From NCBI GenBank assembly GCA_016786885.1, contig JAEUVO010000087.1, positions 1 through 58,643 on the forward strand: DNA of 58,643 nucleotides, given 5' to 3'. Shown piece after piece: positions 17,515 through 26,273 of the stretch. Source of the DNA: Chitinophagaceae bacterium. Its GTDB lineage: Bacteria > Bacteroidota > Bacteroidia > Chitinophagales > Chitinophagaceae. How positions within the stretch are numbered: the first letter of the stretch is position 1; every line of letters starts with the position of its first letter. The notes under the pieces are model-generated. The model saw only the letters and a list, made by a program, of their open reading frames with translations, made no database searches and was not told the origin of the DNA. Made by a program: the position numbers and the translations under genes.

Positions 17515-17548
17515 GGAAGCCCTTTAGACAAAGGGCTTCTTCTCTTTT
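17515..17548 (+). terminator. Intrinsic terminator of the TonB receptor operon
   Basis: GAAGCCCTTT (17516-17525) pairs perfectly with AAAGGGCTTC (17530-17539), with loop AGAC, then TTCTCTTTT. It begins 8 bases after the winged-helix gene. Confidence 0.88.
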
Positions 17549-17580
17549 GATACTCTAAGTGTATGAAAAAGGTGGGCTGG

Positions 17581-17724
17581 CTAGTGGCTCAACCTGTTAT
17601 TATTTCGTATTGGTTGCAAAACAAGCTGTGGTGTTTGTTCTTTTTTTGATCGTACTATTTTTTCAACTGCCTTTTTCAGGCGGTTGTATCCTTCCTTTAG
17701 TGACTTTTTTAATTTTTCAGACAT
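17581..17724 (-). CDS. Small basic ORF of 47 residues
   Basis: On the minus strand, 14 bases after the stop of the FN3-like gene, an ATG opens a 47-codon frame beginning MSEKLKKSLKEGYNRLKKAV and ending RNNNRLSH. The first 28 residues form a strongly basic amphipathic helix with no Cys and one Tyr. Its close spacing to the preceding gene and its sensible composition support a real product. It could still be chance, since no homolog is known to me. It might be a nucleic-acid or membrane-surface binding peptide. Confidence 0.4.
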   Translation of the reverse strand: MSEKLKKSLKEGYNRLKKAVEKIVRSKKEQTPQLVLQPIRNNNRLSH

Positions 17725-17738
17725 ACGATGAAATTTTG

Positions 17739-18149
17739 TTAACGGCCCGGTTCTACAGTAATTGTTTCTGAATACGACACCTGTTGATTTTTATCTATCA
17801 GTTTGATTCTGTAGAACGTCTTCGTTTTCCTTATTTTTTCAAAAAACTGGTATTTGTTGTTTAGTGATTCATCAGTACCAAATACCAATGCTGCAATAGT
17901 ATAACTTTTTCCATCGTTGCTTCTTTCTACTTCAAACATGGAAACTGTTTCATTTGCTTGTGCTTTCCAATTCAGTAATACTTTATTACTAATGATGTTG
18001 CCATTAAAGTCTGTAACCTTACTATGGGTAGTAGTGTTTGTTGCTGTGGAAACCGAAAGGCTTGTAAAAGGGATCGTATTGTTTATTTTACCGGAAGAAG
18101 TATCCGGAAAATTTAATAAGGCGATTATTAAAATAAGATAAGCTGACAT
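17739..18149 (-). CDS. Small exported FN3-like protein without a sorting domain
   Basis: 136 residues with a hydrophobic N terminus (MSAYLILIIALLNF) that may be a weak signal peptide. An in-frame TAA two codons upstream fixes the ATG. Residues about 55-130 are the FN3-like module that precedes sorting domains in T9SS proteins: KVLLNWKAQANETVSMFEVE, RSNDGKSYTIA and FYRIKLIDKNQQVSYSETI. The protein then stops at VEPGR, exactly where a T9SS domain would begin. It is either a cargo that lost its sorting domain or a free periplasmic FN3 protein. No leftover sorting domain is seen downstream; the short basic ORF there is unrelated. Confidence 0.75.
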   Translation of the reverse strand: MSAYLILIIALLNFPDTSSGKINNTIPFTSLSVSTATNTTTHSKVTDFNGNIISNKVLLNWKAQANETVSMFEVERSNDGKSYTIAALVFGTDESLNNKYQFFEKIRKTKTFYRIKLIDKNQQVSYSETITVEPGR

Positions 18150-18458
18150 TTCTTAGGGTTTTTGAATTCGATCTTCAAATGGCCCACAGAAATATTGGAT
18201 GTTAGTTTTCGGTTGTTCTATATATTCAGTGTAATCTTCTACTAAAAAGGCGTACTCAAATGGTGGAGAGGAAATGGTGTTTTGGTACGGTCAATTATCG
18301 TAGTTTTACGTTGATATATGTGGTTTTCCGAATCGGAAACAAACCTAAGATATGCCTTTAATAATTGCAAGACTTTTCAAAAAAATATTTTCTTAAACCC
18401 TTAAATACTTCATTAACAGGGCTAAACCTTTAATACCTTTGGCCGTTATCTTTTTACG
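18150..18458. other. 309-base divergent intergenic region
   Basis: Lies between the minus-strand FN3-like gene and the plus-strand ABC ATPase. It contains the -7 element at 18434-18441 for the ABC genes. No matching TAnnTTTG was found on the minus strand and no gene or repeat is visible. Confidence 0.6.
18434..18441 (+). promoter_or_regulatory. Promoter -7 element TACCTTTG for the ABC transporter
   Basis: TACCTTTG matches TAnnTTTG and ends 17 bases before the ABC ATPase ATG. No TTG is present at the right spacing upstream. Confidence 0.5.
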
Positions 18459-19394
18459 ATGGGTTCAATTATCAGGGTTGATCGATTAACCAAGCATTTC
18501 CGGGATATAAAAGCCGTTGAGGATCTTTCTTTTTCTGTTGAGGAGGGGCAAGTATATGGTTTCTTAGGGCAAAATGGAGCCGGCAAATCCACTACCATCA
18601 GAATGCTGCTCACATTGATCCAGCCAACATCCGGTAGTATTGATATATTCGGTATGAATCTGCAAAGACACCGAAAGGAAATACTTCGTCAGGTTGGTGC
18701 TATTATCGAACGGCCAGATCTCTATAAATACCTTACCGCATTGGAGAACCTTCGCATTTTTGCCACTATGAGCGGAATAAAAATTTCCGAAAAAAAATTA
18801 ATGGACCAATTAGCAATGGTAGGGCTGGAGCAAAGGGCAAATAGTAAGGTAAAAACATATTCACAGGGAATGAAGCAACGATTGGGTATCGCCACTGCAT
18901 TGGTACATGATCCCAAACTTATCATATTGGACGAACCTACTAATGGATTGGACCCGCAGGGAATTGCGGATATCCGGAACCTTATTCTTATGCTCAGCAG
19001 TGAGAGGAACAAAACCTTACTGATTTCATCTCACTTATTAAGCGAAATAGAACTGATAGCTGATTCTATGCTTATTATTGATAAAGGGAAAAAGCTGGTG
19101 GAAGGAAGGGTAAATGATCTGTTCGACCCGGCAGAGACCGTTGTAGAACTAAAAACAACCAATGATGAAGCAACATTTGAAAAACTCAGTGGATCGGGCT
19201 TCCAGGAGTTTGTTCAGGAGAGAAGGAATGACTGTGTATTACTAAAGCTGCATCGCAACAGGATACCCGAAGTGCTTAAGGAGTTGGTCAGAATGGAAGT
19301 CAATGTGATTTCGTTGCATTCAAAACATTCACTGGAGGATTATTTTTTATCACTAACAACAGGTCAACCCCATGTGGAAGCTCCTAAAAATTGA
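18459..19394 (+). CDS. ABC transporter ATP-binding protein
   Basis: ATPase subunit of 311 residues. It shows Walker A GQNGAGKSTT, signature YSQGMKQRLG, Walker B LIILDEPTNGLDPQG and H-loop ISSHLLSE. After residue about 215 comes the C-terminal extension typical of the CcmA/DrrA-like group that works with a separate multi-pass permease. The permease gene starts inside its 3' end (23-base overlap), so the two are translationally coupled. The substrate is unknown. Confidence 0.93.
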   Translation: MGSIIRVDRLTKHFRDIKAVEDLSFSVEEGQVYGFLGQNGAGKSTTIRMLLTLIQPTSGSIDIFGMNLQRHRKEILRQVGAIIERPDLYKYLTALENLRIFATMSGIKISEKKLMDQLAMVGLEQRANSKVKTYSQGMKQRLGIATALVHDPKLIILDEPTNGLDPQGIADIRNLILMLSSERNKTLLISSHLLSEIELIADSMLIIDKGKKLVEGRVNDLFDPAETVVELKTTNDEATFEKLSGSGFQEFVQERRNDCVLLKLHRNRIPEVLKELVRMEVNVISLHSKHSLEDYFLSLTTGQPHVEAPKN

Positions 19395-20262
19395 ATTATT
19401 TAAGATATTCAAACGACCCCGCACTTATATTGCTTTTGGTGCTATAGCTGCTATCGTTTTCCTCATACAAGTGGCTTTAAAATTCGATGGTAAGTCATAT
19501 GTGGATCTGTTAATGAGTAACCTGTCTGGTTCTTTTGAGTTTTCAGATGAGTTTAAAGATAAATTACTCAACGGCTATCTTATCTGTTTCGTAATACTGA
19601 ATACATTACTGATACAAATGCCCTTATTGGTGGCTTTAATAGCGGGGGATTCTATAGCCGGAGAAGCTAATATGGGAACATTACGACTTTCTCTTACTAA
19701 GCCGGTAAGCCGTACCCAATATATGCTGGTTAAGTTTGCGGCTTCGGTTGTTTATACTTTGGCTTTATTAATTTGGATGGCAGCATTGGCTTTATTTGGC
19801 AGTATGCTCATTTTCGGAACTAATGATATGGTCGTTCTTCGTTCAGAAGGTATTGAGCAAATGAAAGACTTTGATGTTTTGTGGCGTTATATGGCTGCTT
19901 TCGGGTATGCTGCTGTTGCACTTACCACTGTTTCAGCTCTTGCTTTCCTGTTAAGTGTTTTTGCAGAGAATTCGATCGGGCCGATCATTGCGACAATGAG
20001 TATTGTAATTGTATTAACTATTCTGTCTGAAATGAATATCCCGATCTATGATAAGACAATTAAACCTTACCTGTTTACGTCTCATATGGTTGCCTGGAAG
20101 GGTTTTTTCTATGTAAAAGCTGATGCAGAAGGGACGACCATTAACGGAAGTATTGAGAATCTTCCGGCCGTGTTAAGAAGCCTGGGTATTCTCATGGCAT
20201 ATATTGTTTTATTTTTTAGTACATCAGTATGGGTTTTTCGGAAAAAAGACATTCTTACATAA
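19372..20262 (+). CDS. ABC transporter permease
   Basis: 296 residues with about six helices and the ABC-2 family layout: cytosolic start (LLKIELFKIFKRPRTY), large loop after helix 1, and the motif GEANMGTLRLSLTKPVSRTQY before helix 3. It is the partner of the ATPase that it overlaps. The LolA-like gene follows after 13 bases, which hints that the trio acts in the envelope. Confidence 0.9.
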   Translation: MWKLLKIELFKIFKRPRTYIAFGAIAAIVFLIQVALKFDGKSYVDLLMSNLSGSFEFSDEFKDKLLNGYLICFVILNTLLIQMPLLVALIAGDSIAGEANMGTLRLSLTKPVSRTQYMLVKFAASVVYTLALLIWMAALALFGSMLIFGTNDMVVLRSEGIEQMKDFDVLWRYMAAFGYAAVALTTVSALAFLLSVFAENSIGPIIATMSIVIVLTILSEMNIPIYDKTIKPYLFTSHMVAWKGFFYVKADAEGTTINGSIENLPAVLRSLGILMAYIVLFFSTSVWVFRKKDILT

Positions 20263-20275
20263 ATTTTTTGCAAGC

Positions 20276-20965
20276 ATGAAAAGTATTTTTTTTATTGGCC
20301 TTTTCATTTTCAGTGTATTTTCTTCAGCAGGACAGACAGCAGAAGATATTATCAATAAGGTGAAGGCAAAACTGGAGAAGGTGAATGATTATGAGGCAAA
20401 AGGCAAGATGAAAACAAATGTTATTTTCATAAAAGCACCAATTGCCAATGTTAAAGTGTATTATAAAAAACCCAACAAGCTTCGCATTAATAATGAGAGC
20501 GGAATTTCTTTTATTCCAAAGGGTTCTGTAAATATTAACCTTAATAATATATTTATTAATACAGAGGGGTTTGATATCATAGATGTTGGTAAAGAGGCCG
20601 GAACAAACCTGCGAATCATCAAATTACTTCCTAAGGATGAAAATGCCGAGGTGGTACTATCGACAGTCTATGTGGATGAATTACAGTATGTAATTAAAAA
20701 AGCCAAAACAACAACAAGGGAGAATGGAACTTATGAATTGGAGATGACCTATGGGAAGTATGCAGAATATGGGTTAGCGGATAAAGTAAGTTTCTCATTT
20801 AATACAAAAGATTACAAATTACCCAAAGGGATCACTTTTGATTATGATGATGGCAGCAAAAAAGAAGAACCTGCGGATAAGCTGAAGAATAAGAAAGGGA
20901 AAGTTGAAATCACTTATTCCGCCTATACAATAAACAAGGGAGTGCCTGATTCTGTTTTCAAATGA
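20276..20965 (+). CDS. LolA-like outer membrane lipoprotein-sorting family protein
   Basis: 229 residues. The ATG at 20276 gives a signal peptide (MKSIFFIGLFIFSVFSSAGQ); an in-frame ATG at 20204 lies inside the permease gene and would spoil it. The mature protein opens TAEDIINKVKAKLEKVNDYE and has the KVYYKKPNKLRI strand seen in LolA/LolB-fold proteins, so a periplasmic hydrophobic-ligand carrier is likely. It ends 3 bases before the stop of the convergent pdxA gene. Confidence 0.8.
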   Translation: MKSIFFIGLFIFSVFSSAGQTAEDIINKVKAKLEKVNDYEAKGKMKTNVIFIKAPIANVKVYYKKPNKLRINNESGISFIPKGSVNINLNNIFINTEGFDIIDVGKEAGTNLRIIKLLPKDENAEVVLSTVYVDELQYVIKKAKTTTRENGTYELEMTYGKYAEYGLADKVSFSFNTKDYKLPKGITFDYDDGSKKEEPADKLKNKKGKVEITYSAYTINKGVPDSVFK

Positions 20966-20968
20966 AGA

Positions 20969-22057
20969 TTAACCCTCTTCAATAATCTCATCTTTAGCAT
21001 TAGCAAGAATAGAGGGAGTCATTTTTCTTAATGGATTTCTCCGGCTGTCTTCATAGCCATTTCTTCTATTAATAATATCAATACACTCAAATATAGCTGC
21101 CAGAAACGAAGATGTATCTGCCTTGTCTTTACCGGCAATATCAAAAGCCACTCCGTGATCGGGAGAAGTTCTCACTGCCTGTAATCCTGCTGTAAAGTTT
21201 ACTCCTTCACCGGTAGCCAGTGTTTTAAATGGTATCAACCCCTGGTCGTGGTACATAGCTAATACAGCATCGAATTTTTCAAAACCCCGCCTGGCAAAAA
21301 AAGCATCAGCGCTATAAGGCCCCACCACAAGCAGGTTATTGTTCTTTGCTTCTTTGATGGCAGGTTTAATAATTGTTTCTTCTTCATTACCGATCAATCC
21401 TTCGTCACCGGCATGAGGATTTAATCCAAGTACAGCTATCCTTGGTTTATCGATTCCGAAATCTTTTTGGAGGCTTTGATTAATGATAGTGAGTTTGCTG
21501 ACAATTTTTTCTTTAGTAATATGTTTTGTTATTTCATTTACAGGGACATGTTCAGTTACCAGAGCTACACGGAAATCACCGGCACATAACATCATGACCA
21601 CATCATTTACGCCGAATATGTTTTTCAGGTAAGGGGTATGTCCTGTAAAATTGAAATCAGCCGATTGTATATTTTTTTTATGAGTGGGTGCGGTAACCAG
21701 CCCATCAATTTGTTTTTGTTTCAATGCCGCCACGGCAGTTTGCAGGGAAAGAATGGCATACTTTCCGCCTGTATCAGTTAATTGACCAGGTGTTATCTGC
21801 ACTTCTTCTTCCCAGCAATTAAAGAGATTAACCTGCTTGGGATTGATACGGTTAAATTCTTTTATATTCTGGTAGTTCAAATTTGCTTCAGGAACAGATT
21901 TTCTGTAAAAATTCATTGCCTTTCCGGAAGCAAAAATCACTGGAGTACAATGTTCAAGAATCCGGTTGTCAGAAAAGACTTTAATGATCAGTTCTATACC
22001 TATACCGTTAAGATCTCCGCAGGATATGCCTATTACTGGTTTTGTACTTGCACTCAT
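20969..22057 (-). CDS. pdxA: 4-hydroxythreonine-4-phosphate dehydrogenase
   Basis: Enzyme of the DXP-dependent vitamin B6 route. It oxidises 4-phosphooxy-threonine with NAD(P); the product decarboxylates and is used by PdxJ to make pyridoxine 5'-phosphate. The 362-residue sequence has the family marks: GISCGDLNGIGIEL at the N terminus, FTGHTPYL with the metal-binding histidine, LNPHAGDEGLIGNEE, MYHDQGLIPFK, and RTSPDHGVAFDIAGKDKAD. It is complete, cytosolic and encoded alone on the minus strand. Its 3' end is almost in contact with the LolA-like gene. Confidence 0.96.
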   Translation of the reverse strand: MSASTKPVIGISCGDLNGIGIELIIKVFSDNRILEHCTPVIFASGKAMNFYRKSVPEANLNYQNIKEFNRINPKQVNLFNCWEEEVQITPGQLTDTGGKYAILSLQTAVAALKQKQIDGLVTAPTHKKNIQSADFNFTGHTPYLKNIFGVNDVVMMLCAGDFRVALVTEHVPVNEITKHITKEKIVSKLTIINQSLQKDFGIDKPRIAVLGLNPHAGDEGLIGNEEETIIKPAIKEAKNNNLLVVGPYSADAFFARRGFEKFDAVLAMYHDQGLIPFKTLATGEGVNFTAGLQAVRTSPDHGVAFDIAGKDKADTSSFLAAIFECIDIINRRNGYEDSRRNPLRKMTPSILANAKDEIIEEG

Positions 22058-22176
22058 GTAGCTTATTTTCCGGGTAAAAGTATGAAAATCGTTTCAGTAA
22101 AAAATAAATCAAACTACAGCTTGATTTCAGCAAAAATCCAATTTAAGACAGGGAGTTGCCTTATCAGGAATTGACT

Positions 22177-25100
22177 TTATTTCTTAACTACTCTCCGGAT
22201 GATCATTTTACCATTAAGTGAAGCTCTTAGTAAATAAGCACCGGCAGATAGTTTATCAGTATTATAAATACTTAATGAGTTAATGCCTGCATAGATCTGC
22301 TGAGTTTCTGCCCGTACTATTTTCCCATAGGCATCAATCAATTCAACTTTCATAAAACCGTTCACAGGAGAGCTTACCTCATATTGCAATTCGTTTAAGA
22401 AAGGATTGAGCACTGATTCAAATGAGAAGCCGCCATTGGCTGCAGCCAATGGTATGATACGGGAGTATTTCTTTGCTGTCTGGTTACTTACAACTACCAC
22501 TCTGTAATATACTTTGCCAGAAATAATGGAGGGGTCTGTGTAGTGGTAAGTATTATTATCGGCAGAGGGGTTATTATACCCGTCCACAACACCGATCTGG
22601 GTAAAATCCCTTCCATCTTCACTTTTTTCAATAGTGTAGTAAACAGGCTGATCTTCTTTTGAAGTTACCCAGATAATAGTAGCTCTGTTGTTCGTTAAGC
22701 GACCTGTTACTGAAAGCAAATCAGTTGTTAGAACCGGTCCGCAATCGGTTAGTATATTCAGTGTTATACTTACCGGATCAGAAAACTGGCAGTTTATGTC
22801 TGAGATATTGGGTAAGGTAGTACCTACCACTACTCTGTACAGGTCACCGTTGTTTCCTGCAGTAGTGAATGCAGGGGGTATGGTATAAGAAGTAACGTAC
22901 ACATAGGCAGAACCATTCCATACGGGTGTTCCTGTGCCGGTAGCTCCTGCTATATCAACCCAGTTAGCGCCGCCATCGGTACTTCTTTGCCATTTATAAA
23001 ATGTATAGTTATCAAAGTATGAACTAATAGTATCATATATCGTTATAGTATTGTCTTCACATATTGTCGGATTGTTTGAAGGAGAGTACATCATATTGGG
23101 TAAACAAGTTGCAACAGCAATGTCATCAAGAACCCAGTCATTTCCACCACCGCCCTGTGAATTGTTACGGATGGAGAATGTGGCCGTTGTTTGTGAAGGG
23201 CCTGTTCTGAAAACGAAACCTTTTTTCAACCAGCCTAGTGTATCTATCTCACCTGAACTATAATAGTCAACGTCGTTTAATGAAAATGAAAGATTAGGGT
23301 ATACACCCGGGTAACCACTTGTGGGTGCAGTTGGACTACCTGTAAATTGTGCCCCTGTAGAGTCGATGCCACAAGTGGGGCAAATATTTTTAACCCAGGC
23401 AGAAAACTCATAATATGTGTTGGGGCATAGATTGGTAATACTTTGCCGGTATACTTCGGAAGCTACGTAGTCAGCATTTACCATCAGCATATAACCACTG
23501 TTAGTAGTGGCGGCAGGCGGTGCATTACCAGTTGCATTGTTGGTGCCGGTATGGTCTCCATCGATAAACCAGAATCCATCAAACATCCTCTTGTTACAAT
23601 TATAATTATCATCGAAAGCAAGGGCAGCAGGAACGTTACAGGTATTTCTTCTTCTCGCTGTATTAACTGTTCCGCTTCTGGGGCTAAGATTCTTTACTAT
23701 AGCATAACGACCGTCTCCTACACCAATGTATGCATTCACATCACTAATAAAGATATATCCGCCAATAGGAGCAGTTAGGTCGGTACTTCTGTTTAAAGTA
23801 CTGCCAGAACCGAAAGTTCCTCCAAATTCAGCCGCATTATTTACGCCAATACTATTTGTGCAAAGAGTTAATGGATCACTGATCAGTATTTTAAATGGAT
23901 TGGCAGTAAGTGTTATATCAGAACCTCCTAACGAAGTTTGGTAAATGAACTTACCTGCATTAAGATTTATGGTATCTCCCGGACTTCCGGTAACAACTAC
24001 ACGAAATGCAGTAGCGAATAACATTCCGCCACCACCGCGGGGTCTGTCTGAGCCTGCTACCATTTGGCCTGTTGCAGAAGCAAATTCAGTTTCAGTATTG
24101 TTTACAGGTGTTCCGGTAGAAGAAGAACCAAATCCAAGATTTACCCGAATATTGTATTGTCCGACAGGGGGAGATGCAAGGTAAGTAGCTGCATCATCAC
24201 TTGCTGCCAAAGTATATTTTCTGAATGTTAATCCTTCATTGGTAATTACCCGGATAGAATCCGCAGTACCTGTAAGCATACTGGTATTAGTTGGTATATT
24301 GTCTACATATCGTAATCCATACATTGTTCCTGATGTATGGTTGACTGTCATTCTTATTTCAAGTGTGTCACCTGTTTCAACCACACCGCCGGTTGTTCTT
24401 TTTGAAATGTTTACATAGCTGTTACCAAATCTTACAGGCGCATTGGTGGTAGTGGCACAAATATTAAACCGGGCATTTCCATTCGGAATTGGTGTTGCTG
24501 TGGAATAAACCCGGACATAATAAGTACTTCCCGCTGTTAACCCCGTGGCAGTTGCTGTTGTAGCACCACAGGCGATAGAAGTTAATGAGCCGCAGTTACC
24601 AGAAAATATTTCAACCCCCCGTGTAGCAAGGAAGTTTGTTCCAAAACTACTGAGTGTGATGGTGGCAGTGGTATTAATGGCATTGAACTTATACCACACA
24701 TCATAAGCCAAAGGTCCGGTACATAGACCACCAAGAGGGGTAGCTGATGCTGTGGCCCCGGCCATATTACCTCCAATATTATTACAGGTATTCCATATGG
24801 GTAAATTTATGGCATTGGTACATTCATCGTTAAAAGGGGGTGAAGAAACAGGATCGGTTATACAAATATTAAAACCTGCACCGACGGGAGAAACCGGCCC
24901 AACGGCACTTGTTGAATAGACCCGTATGAAATAAGTGGTGCCCGGTGTTAAAAAATCTGCTGCAATAGAAGTTGTTCCACAGTAAAACGATGTGAATGTA
25001 CCTCCGCAGTTGTTTGAAAGTAATTGTATACCTGGGTTAGTAAAGTTGACACCAATGCTGCTTAATGTTATTATTGGATTGGTTGTTTGGGCAACAAACC

Positions 25101-25698
25101 TGTACCATATATCGAAAGTAACACCGGTTGCGCAATCGGGGGCATTTATGGTGGTAGCAGTAAGAGTAGCACCATACATATTTCCGGGAATATTGGTGCA
25201 GCTTGTCCCTGAAGTCAAAGTAACAGCACTTGCACAAAGGTTGTGGGGGTCAGTAATACAAATATTGAAGGTTCCGCTTGCATTGGTAGTTGAATAAATC
25301 CTTACAAGATAGCTGACACCTGGTGTGAGGCCGGTAGCTGCAATCGAAGTAGTGCCACACGCAACAGAAGTAAGTGATGCACAACTACCCGAAAATATCT
25401 GTAAACGGACGTTGGTCACTGTATTACTGCTAAGCGTTATGGTTGGATTAGAAGAATTGGCAATAAAAGTATACCATACGTCATCATTTGCTGCACCACA
25501 ACCAAGAGCAGGAATGGCTGTATAAGTAGCAGCAACCGGTAAAGATCCTGCGGTGTTAAAACAACCAGGCGCAGAAGTCAATGCCGGAGCACTTCCACAA
25601 GCATCATTTTGGGCAGCTGAGCAAAATGGGAATAGTAATCCCACTATACATGGAAAAATGACACCGATAAGAGTACGATAACGTACAGTTGATTTCAT
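22177..25698 (-). CDS. Large T9SS cargo protein with three PPC-like repeats
   Basis: 1173-residue secreted protein. After a signal peptide (to about residue 30) come three related beta-domains of about 120-130 residues (31-151, 152-283, 289-416), each with a D-x-WY-x-F core, an internal Cys pair, and a TG/FLTPGxxYxxRxYST...FNIC ending, resembling bacterial pre-peptidase C-terminal domains. Next are a DUF11/fimbrial-like domain (about 425-610), a Cys-containing carbohydrate-binding-like domain (about 640-870, ending WVLDDIAVATCLP), an Ig-like stretch, an FN3-like module (RATIIWVTSKEDQPVYYTIE) and a T9SS sorting domain ending RVVKK. No enzyme site is visible, so adhesion or matrix binding is the likely role. 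Confidence 0.88.
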   Translation of the reverse strand: MKSTVRYRTLIGVIFPCIVGLLFPFCSAAQNDACGSAPALTSAPGCFNTAGSLPVAATYTAIPALGCGAANDDVWYTFIANSSNPTITLSSNTVTNVRLQIFSGSCASLTSVACGTTSIAATGLTPGVSYLVRIYSTTNASGTFNICITDPHNLCASAVTLTSGTSCTNIPGNMYGATLTATTINAPDCATGVTFDIWYRFVAQTTNPIITLSSIGVNFTNPGIQLLSNNCGGTFTSFYCGTTSIAADFLTPGTTYFIRVYSTSAVGPVSPVGAGFNICITDPVSSPPFNDECTNAINLPIWNTCNNIGGNMAGATASATPLGGLCTGPLAYDVWYKFNAINTTATITLSSFGTNFLATRGVEIFSGNCGSLTSIACGATTATATGLTAGSTYYVRVYSTATPIPNGNARFNICATTTNAPVRFGNSYVNISKRTTGGVVETGDTLEIRMTVNHTSGTMYGLRYVDNIPTNTSMLTGTADSIRVITNEGLTFRKYTLAASDDAATYLASPPVGQYNIRVNLGFGSSSTGTPVNNTETEFASATGQMVAGSDRPRGGGGMLFATAFRVVVTGSPGDTINLNAGKFIYQTSLGGSDITLTANPFKILISDPLTLCTNSIGVNNAAEFGGTFGSGSTLNRSTDLTAPIGGYIFISDVNAYIGVGDGRYAIVKNLSPRSGTVNTARRRNTCNVPAALAFDDNYNCNKRMFDGFWFIDGDHTGTNNATGNAPPAATTNSGYMLMVNADYVASEVYRQSITNLCPNTYYEFSAWVKNICPTCGIDSTGAQFTGSPTAPTSGYPGVYPNLSFSLNDVDYYSSGEIDTLGWLKKGFVFRTGPSQTTATFSIRNNSQGGGGNDWVLDDIAVATCLPNMMYSPSNNPTICEDNTITIYDTISSYFDNYTFYKWQRSTDGGANWVDIAGATGTGTPVWNGSAYVYVTSYTIPPAFTTAGNNGDLYRVVVGTTLPNISDINCQFSDPVSITLNILTDCGPVLTTDLLSVTGRLTNNRATIIWVTSKEDQPVYYTIEKSEDGRDFTQIGVVDGYNNPSADNNTYHYTDPSIISGKVYYRVVVVSNQTAKKYSRIIPLAAANGGFSFESVLNPFLNELQYEVSSPVNGFMKVELIDAYGKIVRAETQQIYAGINSLSIYNTDKLSAGAYLLRASLNGKMIIRRVVKK

Positions 25699-26273
25699 AA
25701 ATAAGGATTAACGTTGGTTTCTCCTGATGATGGATTAGTAAAATAACATCACAGGTTCTATATACACAATAGTATAACAACACTGTTTTACTAAGTATAT
25801 TTTCTTCTGTATTTCGTTCTGCCTATGGTTTTACTTAGTTGATTGAAGTAAAAATCATAAGAGGAAACTCTAAGAAATTAAAAGCCTTGCCTGTTGATTA
25901 TTATGTCCTGAACAGATTAATACTTTTTGATTTCAGTTTACTTTGTATTATATCATAAGGTGTTACTGAGACGTTTGAATCAAACTATCGAAAACTTTTC
26001 AGAAAGAAAGTCAATCTTATTTGTTGAAGATTTTTATACTAATAATGGTAAAAATCCGATTCCTTTTTTGTGTTATTTACGAAAGTGCTTTGTACAAGTA
26101 CTTTTTTTGAGAAGAAAATTTAGTGTATTCGTTGTGTTTCTAAGTAAATACTCTCACTTTAGCATGAGGAATAATAGAAGTGAGTGTAAGGGTTTTAATG
26201 AATTGTGTTAATGGTTATTATTTCTAGCACTTAAAATCCGACTTATTAAAAACCGTTATCCAAAATCTGCCTC
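25699..26273. other. 575-base AT-rich divergent region without a gene
   Basis: Separates two divergent giant T9SS genes. No TAnnTTTG element was found on either strand. Two near-identical 12-base words, GTTTTACTAAGT and GTTTTACTTAGT, lie about 40 bases apart (near 25785 and 25829) and could be an operator. A 94-codon frame inside looks spurious. Confidence 0.5.

Noticed and set aside
17559..17771. Plus-strand frame of 70 codons over the small minus-strand ORF
   Set aside because: It is antisense to the better supported 47-residue ORF and to the end of the FN3-like gene. Its hydrophobic look comes from the complementary Lys codons.
25927..26211. Plus-strand frame of 94 codons in the gap before the GEVED gene
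   Set aside because: The composition is that of translated AT-rich DNA (many Phe, Leu, Lys), with no motif and no -7 element.
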